Below are positions 1 to 10,447 of a stretch of 64,000 bases of DNA, piece by piece (within the stretch, counting starts at the first letter, position 1; every line of letters begins with the position of its first letter). Under the pieces are notes generated by a model, which was not told the origin of the DNA, ran no database searches, and was given only the letters and a program-made list of their open reading frames with translations. Where the stretch lies: assembly GCF_949628215.1 (NCBI RefSeq), contig NC_134278.1, forward strand, positions 107,179,277 to 107,243,276, read 5' to 3'. This stretch comes from Phalacrocorax aristotelis. Its lineage: Eukaryota > Chordata > Aves > Suliformes > Phalacrocoracidae. The position numbers and the translations under genes were made by a program.

Positions 1-2035
1 TTCCATGCTGGCCAGCACAACAGTTAAAGCTAGTTATTTCAAAGCACTTCGAGATGAGAGAAAAGATGTCAAATTCTCTCTACAAGAACAGAGAGAACAG
101 ATTTGACAGACTGCTTAAAAAAAAAAAAAGGAAAAAAGAAGCACTCACAGAAGTACTAGAACTTTCAATCACAAAACAACTGTTGGACAGGAAAGCAATA
201 TGTAGTAGAAAACACTGGCAATTTTCTGCCTTAAGCTCTGGCACATCCATCCCTTGCAGGTGAAACAGGCTGTCAGTAGTAAAGAGCCAAGTGAACTTAC
301 TCTGCCCTTCTTAATTTATAAAGAGTTCTGCCCAGGGCTTTCTATCTTTGGCCAGTAATACAAATACAGCTTGTGACAGAGCAGAGAAAGATTAGGTGGG
401 TTTGGGGGAAGGGAGCCAAAAATTGCCTGAAGCAAGCAAAAGTCTAATTTATCTAATCAGCATTTCTTTTTGGACAGGAAGGGAGAGGCAAGGAACTGTA
501 AAAACATATTATATTCAAAGACAGGAGCATGCACCAGTCACATGCAAAGCTTATTTTGAAAACCAAGCTCTGTACACTGCTTGTGGCACAGCAGCACTCA
601 CTGCATAAAGAGAACTAATTAGAGAACACCGCTGCTTGCCAAAGGATATCTAGCCCACATACAAGTCATCCAGGCAAAAGTCAAGACATTTGCTAATTCT
701 GACACTGTTGAGAATATCTTCCCAGCAACACACATGAACAGGATATCATTTAACTATAATACAGGTTCTCTCTTCAGCTGAGTTTTACTGATTCCAGCAT
801 TTGCCAGGTAAAGTAGAAGGAGTAACATGAAGCATTTTCATGAATTCTAGTGACCTCAGGACCACAGTAGAAATCCATCCCCTTTCTGCTATCTTAGATG
901 ACTCATTTTCTGTAACAGATTATAAAGCCACTTTCAAGCTACAGGAACCCAGTGCAAAGTAGTGCATCATTTATAGGTTGAACAAAGCTGTTAAGATACT
1001 TAGCATGCAGTTGGAGAGCTACAGTTCTCATTAAAATGCAATGCCAACAGCCTAAGTAATATTCTCATGGTAACAAGAACGAGCTGTTTTTTCTATCACA
1101 TGGCCCTTTGATGCTTCCACACATTTCATGTATCAGCTAGGCTGCCTCCCAGATCTAATGTCATCTGCTGCTCCAAGATGACAAGCCAGCATCACTACGG
1201 ATGCTACAAACATATTTCTCTCTCTCTCAAACTATGCCATCTGATATTAAAACCACAGAGGATTAAATACGAATAGAAGCTCTGCATGTGCCCATGTGTG
1301 GCATACCACTGAACGATCACACACCCATGCTCACAGTTATTTGTATTACACATGGTGGAACAACTCAACACTGAAGCCCAGATTGCACCCATCAGCACAC
1401 TGCGGCACTGCGATTCTGGGCTACATCCTTCAAAGATACCACACAGATGCTCCAGTGATGCCTCATGCCTTCCCGATCCTGGTGCAGTCAGACTCCTCTG
1501 CGTCACCTTCAAAATTCACAGAGCCCTGAGCATTTGTCTAAATTACTGTGGCTGCCCCAGGCTTCCCAGAATCTCATCTCTGACTCCACTGAGTTGTGAA
1601 GGATGCCCTCACAGGTCAGCTTTGTTATTATCTCTTGTGCCGTCTGTGCCAAGAATAACTTCCACAGTCAAGTGAAGGTTTGCAGGGCCTTTCATATTAC
1701 ACTAGCTGTTTAAACTACTGTTAAAGCAACAGAGCAAAATAATCCCTTTCACGCACATTTCTAGTTCGTGCTATTTCAGGATTTATCAGTTGTAACAGAA
1801 ACTACGCACAAACCCCAGTCCACAGGGGCTACAGAAAACAAACGGTTCAGCCACACGTCTGCGTTGGTGTTAAGCATCCCTTATGTAACCAGCTCACATG
1901 TAGGCAATACAATGAATAATGTAGCAGAAGAACTCGGAAGCTATATAGCGTATCTCTGTGGATTTTGATAATTTACACGTTTATGGATACTCCTCTAGAG
2001 GCAGATCGCTAAACACAAAACATGCTGTGTTTTAC
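1..2035 (-). other. UTP25 intron 4 (incomplete)
   Basis: No further UTP25 exon could be recognised here on either strand. The next expected coding segment (before the helicase-like core) lies beyond the left edge. Open frames here (for example 1204-1512) lack splice context and resemble no known protein. Confidence 0.6.
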
Positions 2036-2239
2036 CTTCTGAAAAGGCTTGTGAAGAATTGCTGTCTCTCTTATCTGCATTGCAATCTCCACTCTCGTCT
2101 TCCATGAAATTGGTTTCCAAGCTAAATTCAGATTCATGTTTCACATCAGTAAACTCAATTACTCCGTGACTTGGGTCACAAGGGGTATCTGTGCCATCAG
2201 CCTGCTCCTGGCCAAGCGTCCACTCTGCTGTGTCTGTAG
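2036..2239 (-). CDS. UTP25: UTP25 coding exon 4
   Basis: This exon encodes [12 protein letters not shown]..., then the family-conserved [17 protein letters not shown], then [20 protein letters not shown]. The donor is GAAG|GTAAAA. Two phase-compatible acceptors lie six bases apart: TTACAG (exon from 2239) and CTACAG (exon from 2233). The first is preferred because it is closer to the pyrimidine tract. Confidence 0.93.
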
Positions 2240-5200
2240 CTGTAACTTGTTAGAGAGAGAAATGGGTTATATTCTCCTGGAAAAGTTAGTGTCTATAGCT
2301 ACCTCTTGGTGGCTAAGTTGTTCCCTTTGAGTTACCAATTCTTTTTCTTTTAAGATCTATTAAAAAAAAGATAAAAACAGTCTTTGTACTCTACAGTAAA
2401 GACGACTTTTGGCTAGCATGCCGAACATTACATAACATACAATGTATGTTTCCCAAGAGAAAATTGAAGAAATAACCTACCTGGGGAATATATGTTTTAG
2501 ATACCACAGACCTCAAATAACTGAAAATAATTGAACAGTTGACTCCTCCCTCCCAGAATTTCTTTGCAGGCTTCGTGAATGAGGATGCCTCGTCATAAGG
2601 GAGAGGTTTCCTTCCCATCTACATATTCTTTCCTCTGCTATGAGGCAAACCTTTCCCTCCCCTCGATGGCAGCAGCCAAGCCAGATGCTGTGTGAGAGAA
2701 CAGCTTGCGTCTCCCATGAGTGGGTGAGAACCCCTGGTATGCTGCTCCATGTGTATTTCCTCTGTGCTGCCGCACAAACAACATCTGAGGAAGCAGCAGT
2801 GGGCTGTCTGCCGGAAAATGAGCACAGTTACCCCCCCCCCCCCCATCCTTCAGCAGCTGCTGCTCCCACGCACACAGAGGCAATGGAGCAACAGAGTCTC
2901 CAAGCCAGAAGAGCACCCAGCCAACAAACCAGTCTACACCAGGATCCTGGCTAAAAACGTACGTTATTCAAACTTTCTAACTGAAACAACATTTACCAAA
3001 GCATGGGAAAAGATAAACTACCTTCCTCCTGGTCTGGTAAATCATTCTTATCTTCTTCACCTCCATCTGCTTCTCCCACCTCCTGGGATCCTTCACTGCC
3101 CATTTCTGTTTCGCTTTCCCCATCTTCTTCTGATTCACTTTCATCTTCTTCTTCCTCACTCTCAGACTCAGGACAGGGCTTCAGGGTAGCCAACAGCTTA
3201 TGATATACAGAGACCTGTTCCACTTCAGTCTCTGAATCGCTTTCTGCACTCGATTTATCAGAAGTCTCAGACTGGAAGGAAAAACACGAGTGTAATGCCA
3301 GCAACAGTAACACTCTATTAGGCAGCAGGCAAATACCCTCACCTCTAGTTCCCATGTGATCATTTCCCACCCTACCATTCTGCAGGAACAATGGAATTTT
3401 AAAAAAATCACCATTTTATCCAAATAGTTATGCTGGACATCTCCACTTAGGCTTTGAAAGCACCTTGGTAGACTTAGGCCGAAGTGCCTCATTCTGCACT
3501 GATTTGACTTATAATATCACAAAATTTGGTTCTTTCAGTCTCAGCTGAGCGAGGACATTTGAACTCCACAGACAAGGCACTTACTGAGCTGGCAATGGAT
3601 TTTCTTAAGAAAACCACACATAGAGCAAAAAGTATAGAAGGGCACACGTACAGGGAACACAGCACACTGAAAATGCTTCTGGCTTTCAAGAAGGTAAGTG
3701 AAATAGCTATCAGTTGACAATAGTCCACCAGGGGGTTGGTCAGGTTTGGCTCAGCTGTAAAGCTCTAAGCTTCAAACAAGGCAGACCCAGTGCAAGTTCT
3801 GTCCCAGGCTCACACCAGCCAACGACAGCGTGCCAGGTTATAGCCAAAATCATAGCAAAACAAGGATTATAAGCACAGCACCATTTACTTCTCTTTTAGC
3901 TCCTTTCAGCTCAAAGAGGAAAAATGAGTAAATAAGATATTAATGCACAAACACTAAAGGAAACAAATGAACCAGAAAAATTAATTTTTCCACACTGAAA
4001 CTTTTAAGCCTTTTATCTGTCTGATGATAAAGGAGGTTAACAAATCCTGACTGAAGGAAAAGTAAAGTGCTGGCAGTCTGAAGAAGAGGAATGAGCATTA
4101 ACATATTTCTTCATTCAACAGCAAACAAAACATCTCCTAACTCACGCAACAGTAAGTTTATTAACATTATTAAAACAAATTAAAGCATGATTTACTTTTC
4201 ACTGCGACTAAGTAAGAAAAAAAACTAAGAAAAGCTACGTTATTTCCTGCTGCTTCTGCCCTCTCATGGTATTAGATTTGAGCTGGATGCTGTAGAGAAC
4301 AATTCAGAGCCACACAAAATATCATATTCATTTTTTTTTCCTCCTAAATGCAGGTTTTCTAATGGGAACGACTTAACGAGCCTGAATAACTCAGTAACAT
4401 GAAATGTTAAGTGTTTCACTTCACTGAACCACACAAAAAAGAAAGTAAGGAAGAAATAAAGAAATATTACCAGTTCACAGATTTGAGTTGCTTCTGGTCT
4501 TCCAGAAACCCTGAAAAGCAAGCACTGAAATATCTTACTCTGTCAATGACGTTATACACAGGATGAAAGAAATGAGCAGGAGAAGGAATCGATGAGTTAC
4601 ATAAGTTTTAGCAAAGTTAAAAGAAAGCTTAAAACCAAAGCATCACACAATTCTCCCTAAGAAGTCGGACTCAGCACTTACCCCGAGGGGTTACCCTCTC
4701 GGTGCTACGTTCCGGACATGAAGCCTAAGCACTCAAGCTTTATAACTGAGCAAGAAGTTAAATGTTTTAAAGCAGAACCCGGCTTTAATCAGAAGAGGAG
4801 GTGTTAAAAGGAGTCTAAGGAATGTAACTACAAGGGTAGTTTGTACAACAAAGCTAAGAGCAAAAGCCTACCTCTAGCACTAAATATTGATCTATGAAGT
4901 GGGAAAGACACATGCTACAGGAAAAACAGCATTAATTAACCAGTGTTGGGACTGGTTTAAGCTGGGCTTAAACTAACCTCAACTCTTTCAAAAAGACACG
5001 GAGCCACGAGCGGGACAGAGCGTGACGCTGCACAGGGCGAGGCACGGCACACTGCTCCCCGGCAGGCCGGGACCCTGCCTCCCGCCCCAGGCGACACACG
5101 CCGGGAGGGTCCCAGGGTACACACAAATAACAGACCTTAACGCTGTTTGCCTGCTACTGAGGGCAAATAAGGGTAAACTGAGCAAGTGACCTGACAGCAC

Positions 5201-5881
5201 CTTCCTCGCAGGCTTCTAAGGCTTTACAGCAACACCAAATCACAAGCATTTGGACTAGGCAGCTCACTCCTTGAAAGGTTACGTGTTGGTCCCAAAGCGG
5301 GGCACCCTCTCTGACAGGCGGCCGTCCCGCTGAGGAAGCCACGGTTCTTGTCACACGAGATCTTCAGCGCTGCGGTTTCGCGGCCTTGGCGAGAGCAGGG
5401 AGGGACGCGGAGCGAGCAGGGGGAAGGCTGGCGCCCCGACCAGCGCAGTGACCGAGCCGGAGGCGAAGCAGAGACCAGCTCGCACCCCTCCGCCTCGCCA
5501 CCCCTCGCGGCAGCCTCCGGCCCGCGCAGCCAGGCTTTACGATACCTACTGCGCACAAACCCGAGCCCGGATTTTCTGCCTTTCCCTCGTCTTCCGAGAT
5601 TTCTGCCTCCGCAGGCAGCTCCCCTCCTGCTCTCGGGCTCCCGGCGCGGTGTGCGCGGCCGGCCTGGCGGCACTCGGGCCTGCAGCCCGGGGCAGCCCGC
5701 CCCCCTCCGCGGCCCGCACGGCCGTCCAGCGCCCCCGCCGCAGCCCCCCCGGAAAGGGGCCACCCGCCCCCGGAACTCACTTGTCATAGAAAGGGTGCTC
5801 CTCCCCAAAGTCCCTCAGGTGCTTCTTCTGCTTCTTGCTCAGGCTGCGCAGCAGCTCCCGCCCGCCCCGCCGCTTCCCCAT
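2036..5881 (-). CDS. UTP25: UTP25 small-subunit processome component, 5' part (coding exons 1-4)
   Basis: UTP25 (DIEXF, digestive organ expansion factor) is a nucleolar protein of the U3 snoRNP/SSU processome needed for pre-18S rRNA processing. The zebrafish orthologue also controls p53 turnover. Four coding exons are visible: 5781-5881, 4471-4510, 3022-3271 and 2036-2239. The N-terminus [11 protein letters not shown] is followed by the family signature [18 protein letters not shown], then [12 protein letters not shown], a Ser/Glu-rich acidic tract (about residues 70-110), and a conserved FTDVKHES...FSLETNF segment. About 199 of the roughly 750 residues expected for the family are present. 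The helicase-like core must lie left of position 1. All splice sites are GT-AG and phases agree (2, 0, 1, 1). The start is the first ATG of the CpG island. Identification is from remembered human sequence, not a search. Confidence 0.95.
2240..3021 (-). other. UTP25 intron 3
   Basis: A 782-bp intron with GT-AG ends. It contains an uninterrupted run of 14 C at 2831-2844. No other structure was seen. Confidence 0.8.
3022..3271 (-). CDS. UTP25: UTP25 coding exon 3 (acidic region)
   Basis: The acceptor is TTCCTTCCAG and the donor GAAG|GTAGTT. The exon encodes SETSDKSS..., the conserved [12 protein letters not shown] block, and a long Ser/Glu/Asp tract typical of nucleolar processome factors. It ends in phase 1. 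The acidic repeat makes the opposite strand look like a Ser/Pro-rich ORF, which is an artefact. Confidence 0.95.
3272..4470 (-). other. UTP25 intron 2
   Basis: A 1.2-kb AT-rich intron. No repeat family or exon was recognised. Confidence 0.8.
4471..4510 (-). CDS. UTP25: UTP25 coding exon 2 (40-bp micro-exon)
   Basis: A 40-base exon between TTTTCAG and GTAATAT reads (K)[13 protein letters not shown]. It aligns with the human segment that follows the HPFYD motif. It restores phase: exon 1 ends in phase 2, and adding 40 bases gives phase 0 for the next exon. It is too short to be found by ORF length. Confidence 0.9.
4511..5780 (-). other. UTP25 intron 1
   Basis: A 1.27-kb intron. The half nearest exon 1 (from about 5000) is GC- and CpG-rich and belongs to the promoter island. 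The distal half is AT-rich and featureless. Confidence 0.8.
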
Positions 5882-6520
5882 GCCGGGCCCGCCGCGCTTT
5901 ACGGCAGAGCTCGCAGGACGCCGCTGCGGCGCGGCCGTACAGCGGGGCCGCGGCCGTTCGGGGGCGGGGGCCCGGTGCCGAAGCTGGATCGCGCCCTCGG
6001 CGGTTGGTTTAAGCCTGGCCTGGGGCAGGAGAGGCCGTGGGCAAGCTCCGCGGGCAGGGGCCGGGCCTCGCCCCGCCGCCGGCCGGCCTTTGGCGGCGGA
6101 GGCGTCGCGCCCCGGCCGGGGGAGCGGGGAGGCAGAACACGGGCAGGGGTTGCTTGTTCCAAATCGTTTTCAAACCCAATAACGCCCCCAAAGCGCGCAC
6201 CGTAACCCAGGGCTCCGTGTTGGCTGTTGCGCCTTGCCGCTGCGGTCAAAGGTCACGTCGGCTTCGTCATGGTCGAAAGCCGCGTGCTCCCAGCAAACCG
6301 AACGTCTGAACTACGCGCCTCTGACGTCATCCCTCTTCTGCAGGTTGCCGGCGCTTGGGCCGCGCCGCCGTAGGCCGCCTGTAAGCCCCGGAGGCCGGCG
6401 GAGGGGGCGCCAGCGAAGCACGGAGCGTGAGCGGGGCGGGCAGAAGGGGTTCTGGAGGCGCGGTGCCTCTCCCTTTGCGCGGCTTTCGCAGCAGCCTTCA
6501 GCTGTTGCGTGTTAGTGGCG
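5000..6520. promoter_or_regulatory. UTP25 CpG-island promoter
   Basis: Dense CpG and GC content surrounds UTP25 exon 1 and continues about 600 bp upstream. Visible motifs include a perfect palindromic cAMP-response element TGACGTCA at 6322-6329 and a GC box (GGGGCGGGC) near 6432. No TATA box is apparent, which fits a housekeeping gene. Long ORFs on both strands here are a by-product of the lack of AT-rich stop codons. Confidence 0.8.
5781..5881 (-). CDS. UTP25: UTP25 coding exon 1
   Basis: This exon encodes residues 1-33 plus two bases, starting [10 protein letters not shown] and ending HPFYD. The basic Lys-rich stretch (KKQKKH) fits a nucleolar localisation signal. The donor is CAA|GTGAGT, phase 2. 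It lies inside the CpG island, as expected for a first exon. Confidence 0.95.
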
Positions 6521-6599
6521 TGATACTTTTCTTGCGCACGTTTGGGGGTATGATAGGCACCCACGGGGCACCTGCACGAGCCAGGACCCTGCCCCAGGG

Positions 6600-9500
6600 C
6601 TCCCATTTCTGCTCTGGAAACAGTCATTGAGAGGAAGCTCTCAGCTTTATTCACGTGGAGAAGAGTGTTTTAATTCTCGCAGCATTATAGATTAATGCAA
6701 TGTTACTTCCGATCTCTGTTTAGATACAGAAGTAGTAATAATCTAAACGCAGCCTAGGCACCACTTCAGCTGCAGCATCTTCCTGATCTGACCTATGATC
6801 TGCAGTGATCTGCTAAAACACCTTTTCTGGGAAAAACCTCTACAGTAAGATTAGAGGAGGAGGAAGGAGCCCAACAGTAGTCCTTAATGTTCATCAAAAG
6901 CTCCAAATGAAATTACTAAATTCTGGATCTTCTAACATCTTACTGCCAAATATTCCTGAACACTGCTCTGAGGGTGAAGTTTAATGCTTCAGCATGCACA
7001 GGCCCCCAGAAACCACCTTACATTACGTCAAATAGGAAACTAAATTCAAACTTGACTCTTTCTTTTAAATTTCTTTATGTTCCTCATATGCCTGTGGTTC
7101 TGTTTGACCCAGCAGAAACGCCTCTGATCTCCAGTAAGGAGGGGCTATAAACGGCATCATGGTGCAGGACTCCGCAGCCTGCCGATGCTTTCCCTCCTGT
7201 AAAGCACGCACAAAGGATTCCAGTTCATCTCCTGGCGAAGAGAGTACCCGAACTAGGTGAAAGCAAGCAAGCTCCAAATAGGATGGAGGCATGGAATATG
7301 TGGGGGGGGGGGGGGGCAGCTATTTCAGCAGCTGCTGACATAGCTGCTAGGTAGTCTGTCTTGACTTGAGGGCATCCCTGGATTTGGCTGGAGCAAGTAA
7401 GCATGTTAACTGCCCTTCAGTCAGACAGAAGCTTCCCGGAGTTCCTCCCGCGTGTCATCAGAATGATTGTCTGCCCATTCAATAAAACCAGTAAAGCTGA
7501 CCCACTTCACAAGCAAAGCCTCCTGGTGTGGAGGAAGTTGTCTTAATCCAGATCGTTCTGCTGACCTGGCTTACCGAGTAGCCCCACAGCAGACATACGT
7601 GAGCAGCAGCCAGCCACGGCCCAGCAGAAGGAATTTCTTTCGCAGGCTTTGTCAAAGCCAACGCATTGTGTAAAAACACTGACTGAAATAAACTATTTCC
7701 TACTACCAGGTTTTTTGTGGAGTTGGCAGCCATGCTGTGTAAGAGGGAAAATATTGCCAATCAATCTCTGCAGAGGCGTGGAAAAAGGAGGTTTACTTGT
7801 AATGTTGCAATAATTGTTTCTTATTGACTTTCACAGTTTGGCATTGGGAGGCAGCAGGGAGAGCAGGAGTCCTTGTTCGGTGCTGAACCGTGAGAGCTCA
7901 GGAGCTTTTTGGGGACTGAACACGGGCACAGCCGCTAAGGTGGTGAACAGCTGGAAGCCCGTGCATTCATGTGTGTTGAAACAAAAACAAAAAGGGGAAA
8001 TTACAGGAATTTGGGAGTAGTAAGGATATAGCTTGGATTTAAGTGTTGTTTGCACACTTTCAAAAACTCTGGCTATGATAATATTTCACACTAGTTAGTT
8101 GAGTCTCTTTCTGCTTTTTAATGTTGCCTTGTGAATTAAAAGTGCATTATTCTTGTTCCTTTGAGATGCTCCGAATACCAGCACTTGCTCCTGTGATAAT
8201 TTATTCGCACTTCTTTTTACAATAACGGGGAAGTTTTTCTACCAGTTTATAAGATTTGGGCCCATAGCTTAATACGTACTGTCACCCCATTTTCCTTCAT
8301 CCTGACTTCAGTTTAACCCTTGAAACCGATTATACTCCTGGGACTGCTGCCCCCTTTCTGCTTGACTCTCTCCTCCCTCCTCCCCACACCTCATGTGAGG
8401 AGGATCCTGCTCAGGTAGTATTCGGTGCTTAGGATTAAACTGTTTGTGAACTACCTAAAACATTGGGCTGCCATTCACAAATGTGTCTTAGAAGACGTGC
8501 TCCCCAGGAGATTACTGCCTCAGCTTCTTGGTGGTGAGGCGCAGGCAGTAAAGCAGCACTAAACTTGATATCCCATGGGACTGGAGAGCATGTAGCTACC
8601 TGGTGTGGCATGATAATCCTCTTCTTAAATTAGATCTCTCTTCCTCACAGAACATGTAGCGACAAAAAAAATAATATTTTAATGTTTCCAACTTACAGGC
8701 TGGATGCCATACGTTTTTCCCAAGTCAGTCAAGAGGAGGAGCACGCAATGGAAGTCCTTTCTGTTTGGTATCAATGAGTAACAGCCACAGGCTAACCTCT
8801 CTAATCTGTGCTGAAATGTCCAACACGGAAGAAACAACTGCAGGCACACTAACACACCTGGCAGGCTCGGGCAGTGCACAGCACCATGACCCAGGCTTGT
8901 ACAGATGGGCCCGTGTTAAGGCAGGGTTTTCTCCTGAGAGCAGGAAGAACACCATCCGGGGGGCACCGGCAGAGCCGCCGCAGGTGGGTAGGCCAGAGCC
9001 CGTAGCTGTGACCCAGGTTCCTCGTGTCAGCAGTGGGAGCTCTACACAGGGCTGGCTGCCAGCCACCAGCGCCTCAGCAGCAGGAGTGCACCTAAGGTGC
9101 CTGTGCGGCCTGGGGCTTTACAGCCTGTGCAAGCAGTTGGGAAAATCAGCAGGGAGTGATGAACCCGGTTCCCCAGAGGATCTCTCTGCAGCTTTCCGCA
9201 ACTCCATTCTAAATGAAACGCAATTGCTAATCACTCCCTTGAATTACAAATTTTAAACCAAGCTGCTAGCTGAACTTGCATTTCTGAAGTGAAATCACGT
9301 AACTCGCACCAGAGCTTCTAGTTGCTAGTGTGGTAACATATCGCCAGCAACGTTCTTTTTACAGATTTCCTATGCACCAGTGTCTTTGATTTGGGCAATA
9401 ATACTGGAAAGAAAACTAAGGCAAAAAGCTTGAATTAGTTGTAATCTGTTCTGCTGACCTAATTCTGTCAGCAGCCACGATTAAACCCTGTCAGAAGTCT

Positions 9501-9794
9501 GCTGCTGCTACCTGTGTATCTTCTGCACTTTTATCTGCATGACATGTTCCAGACGCACATGGTTTATAAAAGCTACTTCCTTCATTTTAGGGAACTCTGT
9601 TCACCTAAACATAATGGATTCCACATTGCTGCCTTACCGCCGTCATTCTTTTGTCTCATTTCATCTATCAGTGCAGCAACTCACTTTCATGCTTTTCTTC
9701 ATCCCTGCTTTTCTACTTCTACTTTTGCCTTTTCCCTTGTGAGATGTCAGTTTGGTTTTTTTTTTCATTTTAGTGTATATTTTTAATTGGAATA
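6600..9794. other. Intergenic region between UTP25 and MRPS10, left part
   Basis: No gene is recognised. It contains a 15-base G run at 7302-7316. Unassigned open frames exist on the minus strand at 7065-7292 and on both strands at 8725-9256. Genes expected from human UTP25 or MRPS10 synteny (IRF6, SYT14, GUCA1B) were looked for by characteristic motifs and not seen. Confidence 0.6.
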
Positions 9795-10447
9795 AATGTA
9801 TTGACCATGAGCCAGCAATGTGCCCTTGTGGCCAAGGAGGCCAACAATATTCTGGGATGCGTTAAGAGGAATGTGGCCAGCAGATCAAGAGAGGTTATCC
9901 TCCCCCTCTACTCTGCCCTGGTGAGACCACATTTGGAGTACTGTCTCCAGTTTTGGACCCCACAGTTTAAAGAAGGACAGGGAACTGCTTGAGCAAGTCC
10001 AGCGGAGAGCTACCAAGATGATCAGGGCGCTGGAGCATCTCCTGTATGGGGAAAGGCTGAGAGACCTGGGTTTGTTCAGCCTGGAGAAGAGAAGACTGAA
10101 GGGGGATTTCATAAATGCGTATAAATATCTAAAGGGTGGGTGTCAGGATGGTGGGACTGGGCTCTTTTCAGTGGTGCCCAACAACAGGACAAGGGGCAAT
10201 GGGCACAAGCTGGAACACAGGAAGTTGCACCTGAGTATGAGAAAAAACTTCTTTACTCTGAGGGTAACAGAGCAGTGGAACAGGCTGCCCAGGGAGGCTG
10301 TGGAATCTCCTTCCCTGGAGACATTCAAAACCCGCCTGGACACGGTCCTGTGCCCCCTGCTCTGGGTACCCCTGCTCAAGCAGGGGAGTTGGACAAGATG
10401 ATCTCCAGAGGTCCCTTCCAACCCCTACCATTCAGTGATTCTGTATT
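9795..10447 (+). mobile_element. CR1 LINE, 5'-truncated 3' fragment
   Basis: This stretch has the conserved CR1 ORF2 C-terminal region. It reads [18 protein letters not shown], then [17 protein letters not shown], then [17 protein letters not shown] and FFTLRVTEQWNRLP. It ends in the degenerate CR1 tail (TTCAGTGATTCTGTATT). A frameshift near 9990 splits the frame into two, so it is inactive. The same TTTGTTCAGCC block occurs in the two other CR1 copies in this window. Confidence 0.95.

Noticed and set aside
2993-3391. ATG-initiated 132-codon minus ORF as an independent gene
   Set aside because: Only 3022-3271 is coding. The ORF's upstream part is intron preceding the TTCCTTCCAG acceptor of UTP25 exon 3.
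5224-6205. Long overlapping ORFs on both strands (up to 285 codons)
   Set aside because: They lie in the UTP25 CpG island, where stop codons are rare. They are Arg/Pro/Gly/Ala-rich, have no domain, and overlap UTP25 exon 1 in other frames.
8725-9256. Overlapping ORFs on both strands (113 and 163 codons)
   Set aside because: They overlap each other on opposite strands, have no recognisable motif or splice context, and sit in locally GC-richer intergenic DNA.
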